A DNA stretch of 64,000 nt, from NCBI RefSeq assembly GCF_027706145.1, contig NZ_JAQFWW010000001.1, forward strand, positions 1,318,873-1,382,872, in the 5' to 3' direction. The notes under the pieces are model-generated. The model worked only from the letters and a program-made list of their open reading frames with translations, did not search any database and was not told the DNA's origin. Of this stretch, positions 1-8,386 are shown one piece after another (the stretch's first letter is position 1; the number at the start of each line of letters is the position of its first letter). A program made the position numbers and the translations under genes. Origin of the DNA: Bacillus changyiensis (GTDB taxonomy: Bacteria > Bacillota > Bacilli > Bacillales > Bacillaceae).

Positions 1-1
1 A

Positions 2-451
2 GTACTTGATGAACAAACCTTTATGCTAGCAGTAAATGACCAAGTAGAACAGAACCAAAAATCGAAAATATTACTGATAGATCAAGAGACTTTAAAAACA
101 AAAAGAGAAATCAAAATGGAGAAAGGATTTTTCCCTACAAAATTAAAACGAATAAAAGATGAGGTTGTTGCTGTTTCAAGCAATGGAAAAGTAACCGTTT
201 TTGATCATTTATTCCATAAAAAACGATCATTTAAAGTTTTCACAGGCAATGATGACTTTTCACTAGAAGATGTGAAAATAAATGATCACAATGTCTATGC
301 GTTAACAAAAAGATTTAAAAGAGATAAGCACCATCTGATTGGAAACATCATTTCTTACAACTTAAAATCAGGAAAAAAAGAGAACACGACACCTTTAAAA
401 GCAAATCAGGATTGGGATGTTGCTCGTTTTCAATTATTGCCCAATAAATAA
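2..451 (+). CDS. C-terminal part of a protein of unknown function, possibly beta-propeller-like
   Basis: The reading frame is open from the left window edge to a TAA at 451, so this is the 3' part of a gene whose start lies outside; the first in-window ATG at 23 is probably internal. The visible ~150 residues are lysine-rich and contain short repeated beta-strand-like units (KVTVFDH, NVYALTK, IISYNLKSGKKE) that resemble blades of a WD40/YVTN-type propeller. No catalytic motif or membrane segment is seen, and I do not recognise the family. A bidirectional terminator follows 8 bases after the stop, so transcription ends here, convergent with yhcW. Confidence 0.55.
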   Translation, partial: VLDEQTFMLAVNDQVEQNQKSKILLIDQETLKTKREIKMEKGFFPTKLKRIKDEVVAVSSNGKVTVFDHLFHKKRSFKVFTGNDDFSLEDVKINDHNVYALTKRFKRDKHHLIGNIISYNLKSGKKENTTPLKANQDWDVARFQLLPNK

Positions 452-458
452 GTACGAA

Positions 459-486
459 AAAGGCGGACCTTAGCGGTTCCGCCTTT
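459..486. terminator. Bidirectional Rho-independent terminator
   Basis: A perfect 9-bp stem (AAAGGCGGA / TCCGCCTTT) with a 10-base loop lies between two convergent stop codons. The A-run on one side and T-run on the other let it serve both the plus-strand gene and yhcW. Confidence 0.8.
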
Positions 487-490
487 CACT

Positions 491-1147
491 TTACTGAGAG
501 ACTTTCTGAATAAGTTGTTCCAATTCCATTTCCGCCATGGATTCTAAGCGATGGTCATATTGTTCAAAAAACAGACTTTTTGTCACCTTATTCGGAACAA
601 TTACACATTTCATTCCTGCCCGTTTTGCCGCTATTGAACCGTTGACAGAGTCTTCAAATGCAAGACATTCCTCAGGCTTTACGGCTAAACAAGTAGCTGT
701 CTGCAAATAAAGCTCTGGATTCGGTTTGACTTCTTTTACATCATCAGCTGTTTTAATACACTCAAAATCATCATAAAGCCCAATTTGCTTTAAATGCTGT
801 GTGACCCACTTATAATCTGAACTTGAGGCCAGACCAATTTTTAAATCAAGCTCTTTTGCCGCTGTTATGTAAGCTTCAACCCCAGCTCGCGGTTTTTCAT
901 TTTCCATCCTTTTTAAAAAGCGCTCTTTTCGAGTATTTGTTAGTACATCATGATCCAACTTGGTTTGTAATTGCTCTTCTAAATAAGAAAATGGCTCAAA
1001 TCCAGCAGCCGTCCCAATCACTTTCCCCCAAACAGACATTGGAAGATCTGAGCCGTGCTCTTGAAAGATCTCTTGAAGCACTTCATAATCATGGGTTTCT
1101 GTATCTAAGATCAGACCATCAAAATCAAAGATTATCGCTTTTATCAT
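491..1147 (-). CDS. yhcW: HAD-family phosphatase, YhcW type
   Basis: A soluble haloacid-dehalogenase phosphatase of about 218 residues, closely resembling B. subtilis YhcW and related to beta-phosphoglucomutase-like sugar phosphatases. Motif I is FDFDGLILDTE at the N-terminus (nucleophile Asp and general-acid Asp), motif II is the serine in GLASSSD, and motif III/IV are KPNPE and AFEDSVNG. I chose the ATG at 1147, giving MIKAIIFDFDG as in the family. A longer frame to 1183 exists, but an AAAGGAG lies 14 bases before the chosen ATG. The physiological substrate is unknown; a small phosphorylated sugar is inferred from the family. It is followed by a terminator and stands alone. Confidence 0.88.
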   Translation of the reverse strand: MIKAIIFDFDGLILDTETHDYEVLQEIFQEHGSDLPMSVWGKVIGTAAGFEPFSYLEEQLQTKLDHDVLTNTRKERFLKRMENEKPRAGVEAYITAAKELDLKIGLASSSDYKWVTQHLKQIGLYDDFECIKTADDVKEVKPNPELYLQTATCLAVKPEECLAFEDSVNGSIAAKRAGMKCVIVPNKVTKSLFFEQYDHRLESMAEMELEQLIQKVSQ

Positions 1148-1329
1148 TCCGCTATGTCCAACTCCTTTTGCCTTTTTGCACATTTATTGTATCCTTCCTA
1201 GCACCCCCAAGCAAGTTCATCAGTATCAGTCCAACTGATGAACTAAGGCAGGGGCAACAAGACAACAATAGACTCACTCCTTGTTAGTATGTACAATAAT
1301 GAAGATACTAACGAAGGAGAAGGACAATC

Positions 1330-1677
1330 TTACATCACTTGGCTGTCCATATAGAAATCAGCAGATCTTAAAGGAAAATTCAGGCCACATTCATTTAACT
1401 TATGACAATTTTTATCGAAAAGATGGCGATCTTTTAACCCCCATTGACGAGTTGACTTTGTTAATAATGTGTGTATAATTTGAAGGCTAGTCATAATCTG
1501 AAATGCTTCATCCAAAGTTCCATTGTAATGCAATTCTTTAAAATCAAGAGTGCCCATCTGTTTCAACTCATCAATTTTTTGATCATTAAAATAAGTTGAA
1601 AACACTTGATAAAGATCAGAAGCAAGTTCCTCAATATAGATTTCCTGTTCTTCTGTTGCTGCTTTAACAATACGCAC
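1330..1677 (-). CDS. yhcU: YhcU/DUF5365-like protein of unknown function
   Basis: A soluble protein of about 115 residues matching the YhcU family of Bacillus in its opening (RIVKAATEEQE) and in the central YNGTLDEAFQIMTSLQ segment. It is mostly predicted alpha-helical, with no membrane segment and no known catalytic motif; the function is unknown. The start is taken as the GTG at 1677 because AAAGGGTGAT lies just upstream; an in-frame GTG at 1686 overlaps that ribosome site and would add three residues. It lies between yhcW and the divergent yhcT, the same neighbours as in B. subtilis, which supports the name. Confidence 0.72.
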   Translation of the reverse strand: MRIVKAATEEQEIYIEELASDLYQVFSTYFNDQKIDELKQMGTLDFKELHYNGTLDEAFQIMTSLQIIHTLLTKSTRQWGLKDRHLFDKNCHKLNECGLNFPLRSADFYMDSQVM

Positions 1678-1792
1678 ACATATCACCCTTTACTGTAATC
1701 TCTTCCAACAGAATATCATACAAAAATACAGGGCAGTGAAGGTAAGTGTTTCCTTATGGCTGAATTGCTTTTTAGAGAAAGGAGTAGTTAAA

Positions 1793-2713
1793 ATGCACCA
1801 AGAAAATAACAAATTAACATTCCAATTTCAGAACGAAAATAATGGTGAACATTTGTTTGCATTTTTAAAAAAAGTAACGAAAGCTTCAAAGCCGGTCATT
1901 CAATACTGGACCCAACATCAAAAAATAAAAATAAACCAAAAAACGGAAACCCAAAACCTATTATTAAAAAGTGGGGATACAATTGAAATCGACCTTAGGG
2001 AGAATGAAGAAAGTGACTTTATTCCTGAATACGGCGAATGTTCCGTGTTGTTTGAGGACGAACATATACTTATTGTCAATAAACCGCCTGGTATCGCAAC
2101 ACATCCAAATGACAAAGGACAGACAGGAACATTAAGCAACATCATTGCATTTTATTATCAAGCAAATGGGGAAAAACGAAAAGTCCGTCATATTCACCGC
2201 CTTGATAAAGACACGAGTGGTGCAATCGTATTTGCAAAACATCGCCTTGCTCAGATTATTTTAGATGAGCAGCTTGAAAGAAAAGAGCTATCGAGAACAT
2301 ATATTGCCATCGCCAAAGGTAAATTTAAAAAACAAACAGGGACCATTCATCATGCCATCGGTAGAGACAGGCATCATCCTGTCAGAAGAAGGGTTTCTCC
2401 AACCGGAAAATCGGCCATTACCCATTATGTTATAAAAGGCTATCAACAAAAAAACAACATTTCTTTATGTGAACTTCAGCTTGAAACAGGAAGAACCCAT
2501 CAAATCCGTGTTCATCTTGCAAACCTTGGTCATCCTTTATTAGGAGATACACTTTACGGAGGTTCAACAAAACTTTTTCAAAGGCAAGCATTGCACGCCG
2601 CAAAAATTAGAGTCACTCATCCGATCACAGGAGAAAAACTGGTCGTCAAGGCACCAATGCCAGACGATTTAAAAGTGGTGACTGAGCAATTGTTTGGAAA
2701 AGTAAAAATCTAG
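1793..2713 (+). CDS. yhcT: RluA-family RNA pseudouridine synthase (YhcT)
   Basis: A 306-residue cytoplasmic RNA-uridine isomerase of the RluA/RluD family. The signature HIHRLDKDTSG carries the catalytic Asp (near residue 138), and downstream ETGRTHQIRVHLA and LLGDTLYGG are the other family motifs. The ~70 residues before the catalytic domain resemble the S4-like N-terminal region of RluD-type enzymes. The start is the ATG at 1793, placed by GAAAGGAG 9 bases upstream; the frame extends further but without a ribosome site. Whether the target is rRNA or tRNA cannot be told from sequence. Synteny with yhcU and yhcW supports YhcT. Confidence 0.9.
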   Translation: MHQENNKLTFQFQNENNGEHLFAFLKKVTKASKPVIQYWTQHQKIKINQKTETQNLLLKSGDTIEIDLRENEESDFIPEYGECSVLFEDEHILIVNKPPGIATHPNDKGQTGTLSNIIAFYYQANGEKRKVRHIHRLDKDTSGAIVFAKHRLAQIILDEQLERKELSRTYIAIAKGKFKKQTGTIHHAIGRDRHHPVRRRVSPTGKSAITHYVIKGYQQKNNISLCELQLETGRTHQIRVHLANLGHPLLGDTLYGGSTKLFQRQALHAAKIRVTHPITGEKLVVKAPMPDDLKVVTEQLFGKVKI

Positions 2714-2728
2714 TCCAAAAAAATGAAA

Positions 2729-2763
2729 CAAGTGAAGAAACATGTGTTGTGTTTCTTCACTTG
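2729..2763. terminator. Stem-loop terminator between yhcT and the MFS operon
   Basis: A perfect 14-bp inverted repeat (CAAGTGAAGAAACA / TGTTTCTTCACTTG) lies 16 bases after the yhcT stop. On the minus strand it is followed by a T-rich tract, so it probably terminates the convergent four-gene operon and may also stop yhcT transcription. The ~130 bases between it and the MFS stop hold nothing recognisable. Confidence 0.65.
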
Positions 2764-2892
2764 CATTAAAAGGAGTTGGTGGATGCCTGCTATTATTGTG
2801 GGCTAATGCCACTATTCGGGAACTCGACATTGACTTTGTCGAAGCCTTGCAAAGAAAACCTAGTACTGATTTTTCAGTGCGCTCATTATATT

Positions 2893-4059
2893 TTAACACT
2901 CTTTCCCAATTGTATGTTTGTTCTCTCTGTTTTTAACTAAGACTAGTAATTGTGCTGCAAATGCCAGCACAACTAAAGCTGTACCAGCAAAAGGCAATTC
3001 AGAAGGTGCTAGTCCTGTTAGCATAGCAAGGCCTCCTAGTGATGAACCGACTGCACTGCCTAGATAATTAGCAGAACTATTTAAAGCGACAGCAGCAGCA
3101 CCGTGTTGAGGCTGTGCTTCTAATAATAAGTGCTGTTGCGGAGCTTGTGAAGCCCATCCCGTTGCACCCCATAATAGAAAAGGTAAAAATCCTAATATAG
3201 AAATATGAATTGTAAATGGCAAACTAAATAAGGCGATTGCTAGAATGGCTAGAATCAAAGCCATCAGCAAAGCTGGCCGTCCAGTACGGTCAATTAAAGT
3301 ACCAATTGAAAAGCTGCCAATAATACCTCCAACTCCCCAAACCCATAAATAAGGTGTTATTTCATTAATTGATGCCAAGTTTTGTAAGATAGATGCTACA
3401 TAAGTATATAAACCGAGGCTGGCAACACTCGTCATAAACGTAATTCCTACAATGATTGACACCCGTTTATTGGTCATCATTTTAAATCTTTCTCGTAATG
3501 AAGGAGGAGCAGAAGCCGCAAGATGAGGAAACCAGATGACGATTCCAAGCATAGCGACAAAACCAATCACACTAATTAAACCTAATGTTCCTTGCCAACT
3601 TAAATGTTTTGCAATCATCAATCCCACAGGAACTCCTATGACTGTCCCCATGCTCATACCCCCAAGAATCATCCCAAGCGCACGGCCTCTTTTTTCTTGA
3701 GAAACAAGAGCAGCAGCAGCTGCGGCTGCTAAAGGTGAATAAAGCCCTGCTCCAATACCTGCTACTGCTCGAGATACAAGAAGAACAGTAAAATTTGGAG
3801 ATAGAGCACTAATGCCATTGGCAATTGTAAATAAACCAAGAGCAAACAACAACACTTTACGTACAGGCTTTCCAGCCAATATTGTTGCAAAAATAGGAGC
3901 TGCTAAGGCGTAAAAGAGCGTAAAAACACTTACAGCCTGTCCCGCTTGTGAGTCATTGATATGAAAAGTTGCACTGATATCTGGCAGTAAACCTGCTACA
4001 ACATAGGCATCAAAACCTAGTGTAAACATCCCTATAGTGAGAAGAAGTACTTTTTGCAT
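2893..4059 (-). CDS. MFS drug/metabolite exporter (DHA1 type)
   Basis: A 388-residue major-facilitator protein with about 12 hydrophobic helices. The N-terminal FTLGFDAYVVAGLLPDIS segment, the GxG-rich AVAGIGAGLYSPLAAA helix and the RGRALGMILGG loop are typical of 12-TM DHA1 efflux proteins close to the YdhP/YtbD/AraJ group. The start is the ATG at 4059, because the preceding in-frame ATG at 4071 overlaps the GGAGGG that serves it. It is the last gene of a tight operon with ALAS-like, GNAT and Gfo/Idh genes, so export of a small metabolite made by those enzymes is a reasonable inference. The substrate cannot be read from sequence. Confidence 0.85.
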   Translation of the reverse strand: MQKVLLLTIGMFTLGFDAYVVAGLLPDISATFHINDSQAGQAVSVFTLFYALAAPIFATILAGKPVRKVLLFALGLFTIANGISALSPNFTVLLVSRAVAGIGAGLYSPLAAAAAAALVSQEKRGRALGMILGGMSMGTVIGVPVGLMIAKHLSWQGTLGLISVIGFVAMLGIVIWFPHLAASAPPSLRERFKMMTNKRVSIIVGITFMTSVASLGLYTYVASILQNLASINEITPYLWVWGVGGIIGSFSIGTLIDRTGRPALLMALILAILAIALFSLPFTIHISILGFLPFLLWGATGWASQAPQQHLLLEAQPQHGAAAVALNSSANYLGSAVGSSLGGLAMLTGLAPSELPFAGTALVVLAFAAQLLVLVKNRENKHTIGKEC

Positions 4060-4093
4060 GACACCCTCCATGTTCTTTAAGACTATGTTTTGT

Positions 4094-5170
4094 TTATCCT
4101 AAACGTTCATAATCCTTTTCATCTTGATAAATCTCCCGTTTGTTGCCGATTACATATTTTACAGGACCAATCGCTTTAGCCTCATACTCTATCGTATTTA
4201 ATAAACGTTGTAATTGTAAAGCAGTTTGAATTCCAGGAAATTGTTGAGAAGGTTTTGTCCTATTCAACACATATTCCACAACATCCTTTACTAACTTTAT
4301 CAATTTACGGATCGTATGAAGTTCTGGATCATTGTCTTGGTCAGTCGTTTTCATTTCAAGCAATGTATGTTCACCAGTTGGTGTCTTCTCCCAAATTCGA
4401 AGGTAATCAATATCCCACACAGGTGTATCAAACACCATCGTCACATAAACCAGTCTATTTTGAGGAGAAGCAAATACCATGTCAACTTCACGTTTTCTGA
4501 CAATATTCACAAAACTACTATATCCTGTAACTACAGCTTCCTCAAGATACCCATTGACCATAACACTATCAAGGATTTCAGATCCTGAAATAGAGAAATC
4601 GGAACGAACACCTTGAATCCCCATAAGCTTTAACTCAGAGTATGGTGCACAAATCCACTGAACAAGATCTAAAGGATGAATGACTTCACTGATGACACCA
4701 GCAGTTGGCCTATGGTCATTAATTCTATCTTTCCCCCAACAAAAATTCGCACGAACTAGACGTAAATGATGCTGTTCAACATACTTTTTTAAAGCTATCG
4801 TTGCATCAGAGTATCTTTCTACAACATCTAAACAAAAACCTGATATATTTTTCAAATGACTTTCTAAAGCTACTAAGTCGTTATGTGGTTGAGTTAACGG
4901 TTTTTCACAAATAATAAAACCTGTGTAGTCATTCAATTCTTTTATAATCTCAGCATGATTTTCATCATTTACACTGATGACTACAACTTCAGGTTTAAAC
5001 TGGTGAATAGCAGAATTAACATCTTTAAAGTAAGGAATATCATTGCGCTTTTTTGTTCGATTCACATATGCAATATTGATTTTTTGATCTAACTTTATGC
5101 TTATTTGTGTAAAAGCCTGAAGAAACCTTGTTCCAGCATAACCTAATCCAATAATTAAGACATTCATCAC
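4094..5170 (-). CDS. Gfo/Idh/MocA-family NAD(P)-dependent oxidoreductase
   Basis: A 358-residue soluble enzyme. The N-terminal Rossmann motif is VLIIGLGYAGTRF (residues 4-16), followed near residue 88 by CEKPLTQ, the family EKP motif whose lysine takes part in catalysis. The C-terminal half carries SEVIHPLDLVQWI, with the expected His/Asp of the Gfo/Idh/MocA alpha/beta domain. Family members reduce or oxidise sugars, imines and biliverdin; the substrate here is unknown. The start may be GTG 5170 or the adjacent ATG 5167, both served by GGAGGGG. The gene lies 17 bases after the GNAT gene, so it is translated from the same message as the ALAS-like enzyme. Confidence 0.82.
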   Translation of the reverse strand: MMNVLIIGLGYAGTRFLQAFTQISIKLDQKINIAYVNRTKKRNDIPYFKDVNSAIHQFKPEVVVISVNDENHAEIIKELNDYTGFIICEKPLTQPHNDLVALESHLKNISGFCLDVVERYSDATIALKKYVEQHHLRLVRANFCWGKDRINDHRPTAGVISEVIHPLDLVQWICAPYSELKLMGIQGVRSDFSISGSEILDSVMVNGYLEEAVVTGYSSFVNIVRKREVDMVFASPQNRLVYVTMVFDTPVWDIDYLRIWEKTPTGEHTLLEMKTTDQDNDPELHTIRKLIKLVKDVVEYVLNRTKPSQQFPGIQTALQLQRLLNTIEYEAKAIGPVKYVIGNKREIYQDEKDYERLG

Positions 5171-5187
5171 ATCATGCCCCTCCTACA

Positions 5188-5676
5188 CTATAGTTCTTTA
5201 AATAGAAGATCTTCTCCAGAGTTCTCAAACCCGAGTTTTATATAAAGATCTTTTGCCATTGGTGTTGTTTGCAAGACAATCTTTTCGACATGATGACGTT
5301 TGAACCAATCGAAACAATAGTTCATGACACTTTCAGCAATTCCTTTTCGTCGTTCTCCAGGGTCTACTACAACAGTCTGAATCCATCCGCTTTTACCATT
5401 TAAACAGCCTGTCATAGGGGCACGAACATCGATAATACCAATCGCACAAGCTACTATCTTTAATTGGTCAGGATCATTTGCTACAGCGACTAAGATTCGA
5501 TCATGTTCATTCATATTCTTGAGAAGCCATGTCCGATAGTTTTTTTGCCATGCAAGATCTTCTTCATGCGATTTAGATACATAATGACCGTCGCCCTCAG
5601 AGAGAAGAATCTTTCTAAGATCAATCAGCCTGTCAATGTCACCAGATTCAGCTTTTCTTATTAAGTATTTCATCAT
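5188..5676 (-). CDS. GNAT-family N-acetyltransferase
   Basis: A 162-residue acetyl-CoA-dependent acetyltransferase. Motif A is present as VVVDPGERRKGIAESVMNYCFDWF (about residues 106-129), with the R/Q-x-x-G-x-A/G pyrophosphate-binding turn RRKGIA, and the C-terminal LYIKLGFENSG is the usual motif B end. The acceptor amine is unknown. An ATG pair at 5676/5673 follows GAGGGG. It sits between the ALAS-like gene (16 bases upstream) and the oxidoreductase (17 bases downstream), so it may modify the operon's product, or give self-resistance. Both are inference from position. Confidence 0.83.
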   Translation of the reverse strand: MMKYLIRKAESGDIDRLIDLRKILLSEGDGHYVSKSHEEDLAWQKNYRTWLLKNMNEHDRILVAVANDPDQLKIVACAIGIIDVRAPMTGCLNGKSGWIQTVVVDPGERRKGIAESVMNYCFDWFKRHHVEKIVLQTTPMAKDLYIKLGFENSGEDLLFKEL

Positions 5677-5692
5677 CTTACCCCTCTATTAT

Positions 5693-6925
5693 TCAGACAA
5701 GATTTAAATCCAAAGACTTATTAGAAGCAATGTCAAAATAATCGAATACTTCTTGTAAAGCCTGTGTTAACTGGAGAATCTGTTTTTCCGTATGATTCGG
5801 TGTGACATTCACTCTAAACCGCTCAGTACCAATTGGGACAGTTGGTGAATTAATTGGTTGTAAGTAGACATGATGTCGTGTTAATAAACGTTGGGAAGCC
5901 ATTTTGCATTTTTCTGCATCACCTATTAATACAGGAAGAATGTGAGTTTCACTAGATTTCATAATTGGAATACCTGCTTGATCAAGAGATTTCCGAAGGA
6001 GCTCTGTCTTTTTATGTAGTTCGTTTCTCTCTTTATCAGAGGTTTTTAAATGTTCAATACTTGCATAACATGCTGCTACTATGGCAGGAGGAAGAGATGT
6101 AGTAAAAATAAAACCAGACGCAAAAGATCGAATCCCATCAATTAACAATGCTGAACCGGTAATGTAACCACCTATAACACCTATTCCTTTAGCCATTGTT
6201 CCTTGAATAATATCAATATCCTCACTAACACCACGCTCTGCAGCAACTCCAGCGCCACGTGGTCCGTACATTCCAATAGCATGCACTTCATCTAAAAATG
6301 TCAAAGCATGATATTTTTTTGCAAGATCAACGATTTTTTCAATTGGAGAAGTATCTCCATCCATTGAATAAATCGATTCAAATACAATGATTTTGGGACG
6401 ATTTAGGGGTTGAGCAGCCAATAACTCTTCAAGATGTTCAACATCATTATGCCTAAAAATCAGACGTTCAGCCTTTGTACTACGTATCCCATTAATAATA
6501 GAAGCATGATTTAATTGGTCAGAAATAACTAGACTATCAGGAAATAGACGGAGCAAACATTGTAATGTGGCATCATTTGAACTATATCCTGTTGGAAAAA
6601 CAAGAGCAGCCTCTTTGTTATGCCAGTCAGCCAGTGAAGATTCAAGTAATGAATAATGAAAATGAGTCCCACCTATGTTTCGCGATCCCCCAGATCCTGC
6701 ACCATACAACCTTATAGCCTCATGCATTGCATGAGTAACGGCTGGATGCTGAGACATGCCTAAATAGTCGTTGCTACACCATACTACAATAGGCTCACTA
6801 TCTTGTTTTCCATCCAAATATGCTAAAGGGTACTGTCCACACATCCTATTAAGTGTTATAAATTCACGATACTGTCCATGTTTCTTTAAAGATTCCAACT
6901 TAGTGTTAACCATTTCTGTATACAT
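5693..6925 (-). CDS. 5-aminolevulinate synthase-like alpha-oxoamine synthase
   Basis: A 410-residue PLP enzyme of fold type I that should condense an amino acid with an acyl-CoA and release CO2. Strong ALAS hallmarks are VWCSNDYLGMSQHPAV, YGAGSGGSRNIGG, SDQLNHASIINGIR, FLDEVHAIGMYGPRGAG, the Schiff-base lysine in GTMAKGIGVIGGY (near residue 245) and the C-terminal QPINSPTVPIGTER loop. The early YREF arginine, which binds the succinyl carboxylate in ALAS, is kept, but the ALAS GGTRN threonine is serine here. The ATG at 6925 follows GGGGTGG by 8 bases. Bacillus normally makes heme by the C5 (HemA/HemL) route, so an ALAS first in an operon with an acetyltransferase, a reductase and an exporter suggests specialised metabolism. 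A related alpha-oxoamine synthase activity (for example on another acyl-CoA) remains possible. Confidence 0.88.
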   Translation of the reverse strand: MYTEMVNTKLESLKKHGQYREFITLNRMCGQYPLAYLDGKQDSEPIVVWCSNDYLGMSQHPAVTHAMHEAIRLYGAGSGGSRNIGGTHFHYSLLESSLADWHNKEAALVFPTGYSSNDATLQCLLRLFPDSLVISDQLNHASIINGIRSTKAERLIFRHNDVEHLEELLAAQPLNRPKIIVFESIYSMDGDTSPIEKIVDLAKKYHALTFLDEVHAIGMYGPRGAGVAAERGVSEDIDIIQGTMAKGIGVIGGYITGSALLIDGIRSFASGFIFTTSLPPAIVAACYASIEHLKTSDKERNELHKKTELLRKSLDQAGIPIMKSSETHILPVLIGDAEKCKMASQRLLTRHHVYLQPINSPTVPIGTERFRVNVTPNHTEKQILQLTQALQEVFDYFDIASNKSLDLNLV

Positions 6926-7009
6926 TACAATTCCACCCCATTTTTTGAGTATAATGCAAATCAACTGGTTATTCTGTAGCGGTATCCATTTTAAAAAACG
7001 CTCCATCAT

Positions 7010-7325
7010 AGTATTTGTGGTGATTTTAGACTATAACTATCTTTTATAGCATAATGTACCTCCTAAGAAAAAAGTTTACATGTAAATTTTATGCTTTCAA
7101 TTAATATATGACAATATGTCTTTATATTCATATTTAAATAAAACTTTTATATAAAACTAAAAAATAAATTAAAATGGCATTTTATTATAGTATTGTCTTT
7201 ATATTTAATAAATATCATTTCTATAATTGATATTTCAAGAAAATAAAAATAGATATTTGGTGTTTGATGTATGGTTTGAATCAAATCGAACTTTTGACCA
7301 TACAATTTACAAGGAGGGATATGAA
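7010..7325. promoter_or_regulatory. AT-rich divergent control region between the ALAS operon and the alcohol dehydrogenase gene
   Basis: About 315 bases of very AT-rich DNA with no gene. On the minus strand an AGGAGG (7059-7064) is followed after 6 bases by ATG CTA TAA (7052-7044), a two-codon reading frame in the leader of the ALAS operon. On the plus side, TATGGT (7270-7275) and ACCATA (7297-7302) form an inverted repeat that encloses a second, perfect palindrome TTTGAATCAAA (7275-7285), about 24 bases before the alcohol dehydrogenase ribosome site. They look like a regulator site, but no regulator is encoded nearby. Confidence 0.4.
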
Positions 7326-8313
7326 ATGAAAGCGCTCATACATGATAAAATAAGTGGTATTAAAGGATTAAAATATGGAGAGTTCCCCTGAAGGACGCCC
7401 CGGTTATGATGAAGTAAAAGTAAGATTAAAAACTGCAGGCTTAAATCATAGAGATTTGTTTGTTTTGAAGAATCGAAATATTCATGCCCCGCCTTTAATC
7501 CCTGGTTCTGATGGTGCCGGAGTGATAGAAGAAATTGGTGAAGGTGTTACACACCTGACTAAAAACACAGAAGTTATCATCAATCCTTGTTTGGACTGGG
7601 AATTGGCTCATCATTTACCACAAGCACCTCATATTATTGGCGGTCCTTTAAATGGTACACTCTGCGAATTTTTGATTATTCCTGCTGTAAATGCGGTTAA
7701 AAAACCTGCTGATCTTTCATGGGAAGAAGCTGGTGTTTTAAGTTTATCAGCATTAACGGCTTACCGAGCACTTTTCACAAAAGGAGAGTTAAAAAAAGGT
7801 GACCATGTTTTTATCCCCGGAATAGGAGGTGGTGTAGCTACTTATGCGATGTTAATGGCAAAAGCCATCGGAGCAAAGGTAAGTGTCACATCACGGAAAG
7901 AAGAAAAAAGAAAGTTGGCAAAAAAGTACGGGGCTGATGACTGTTTCGATAGCAGCAAAGAATGGAAAGAAAACTTTCGTGATCAAAAAGTCAATATGAT
8001 TTTGGATAGTATTGGTCCAGCATTCTTTCCTAAATATTTTGATATATTGAAACCAAATGGACGCATTATAACCTTTGGAGCAAGTTCTGGTGATAAAATC
8101 GAAATACCTCTGCGTTCTTTATTTTATCCACAGATCAGTATCATTGGTACATCAATGGGTAGCAGAGAAGAGTTTTATCAGATGATTGCTTTTTTAGAGC
8201 ATTATTCAATCAAACCAATTATTGATACAGTATATCCGTTAGAGGAAGCTGTGAACGCTTTGACTAGATTAAATCAAGGAGAACAATTTGGTAATATATG
8301 CGTTTTGATATAG
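7326..8313 (+). pseudogene. Zinc-type/quinone alcohol dehydrogenase, frameshifted near its start
   Basis: An MDR-superfamily NAD(P)H oxidoreductase gene of about 330 codons. AAGGAGGG precedes an ATG at 7326 that encodes [21 protein letters not shown] and then stops at TGA (7389-7391). The remaining frame continues from 7375 as [23 protein letters not shown]. Removing one C from the CCCC run at 7385-7388 joins the two parts into a normal family N-terminus. The body shows [15 protein letters not shown], the cofactor-binding [21 protein letters not shown] and ITFGASSG. It lacks the structural zinc cysteines. Either the gene is inactive, phase-variable, or the read has an error. It is divergent from the ALAS operon. 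Confidence 0.78.
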
Positions 8314-8353
8314 TATGTCCATGAAGAAAACTCAACTATACAAGATCAAAAAC

Positions 8354-8386
8354 AATGAGAATGGCATGAAAATTGCCATTCTCATT
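8354..8386. terminator. Terminator overlapping the 3' end of the histidine kinase gene
   Basis: A 13-bp perfect inverted repeat (AATGAGAATGGCA / TGCCATTCTCATT) overlaps the kinase stop codon. On the minus strand it leads into GTTTTTG, the better terminator orientation; it also lies 40 bases after the alcohol dehydrogenase stop. Confidence 0.75.

Noticed and set aside
823..1287. 154-codon plus-strand frame opposite yhcW
   Set aside because: Antisense shadow of a well-conserved HAD gene; no ribosome site, no family likeness.
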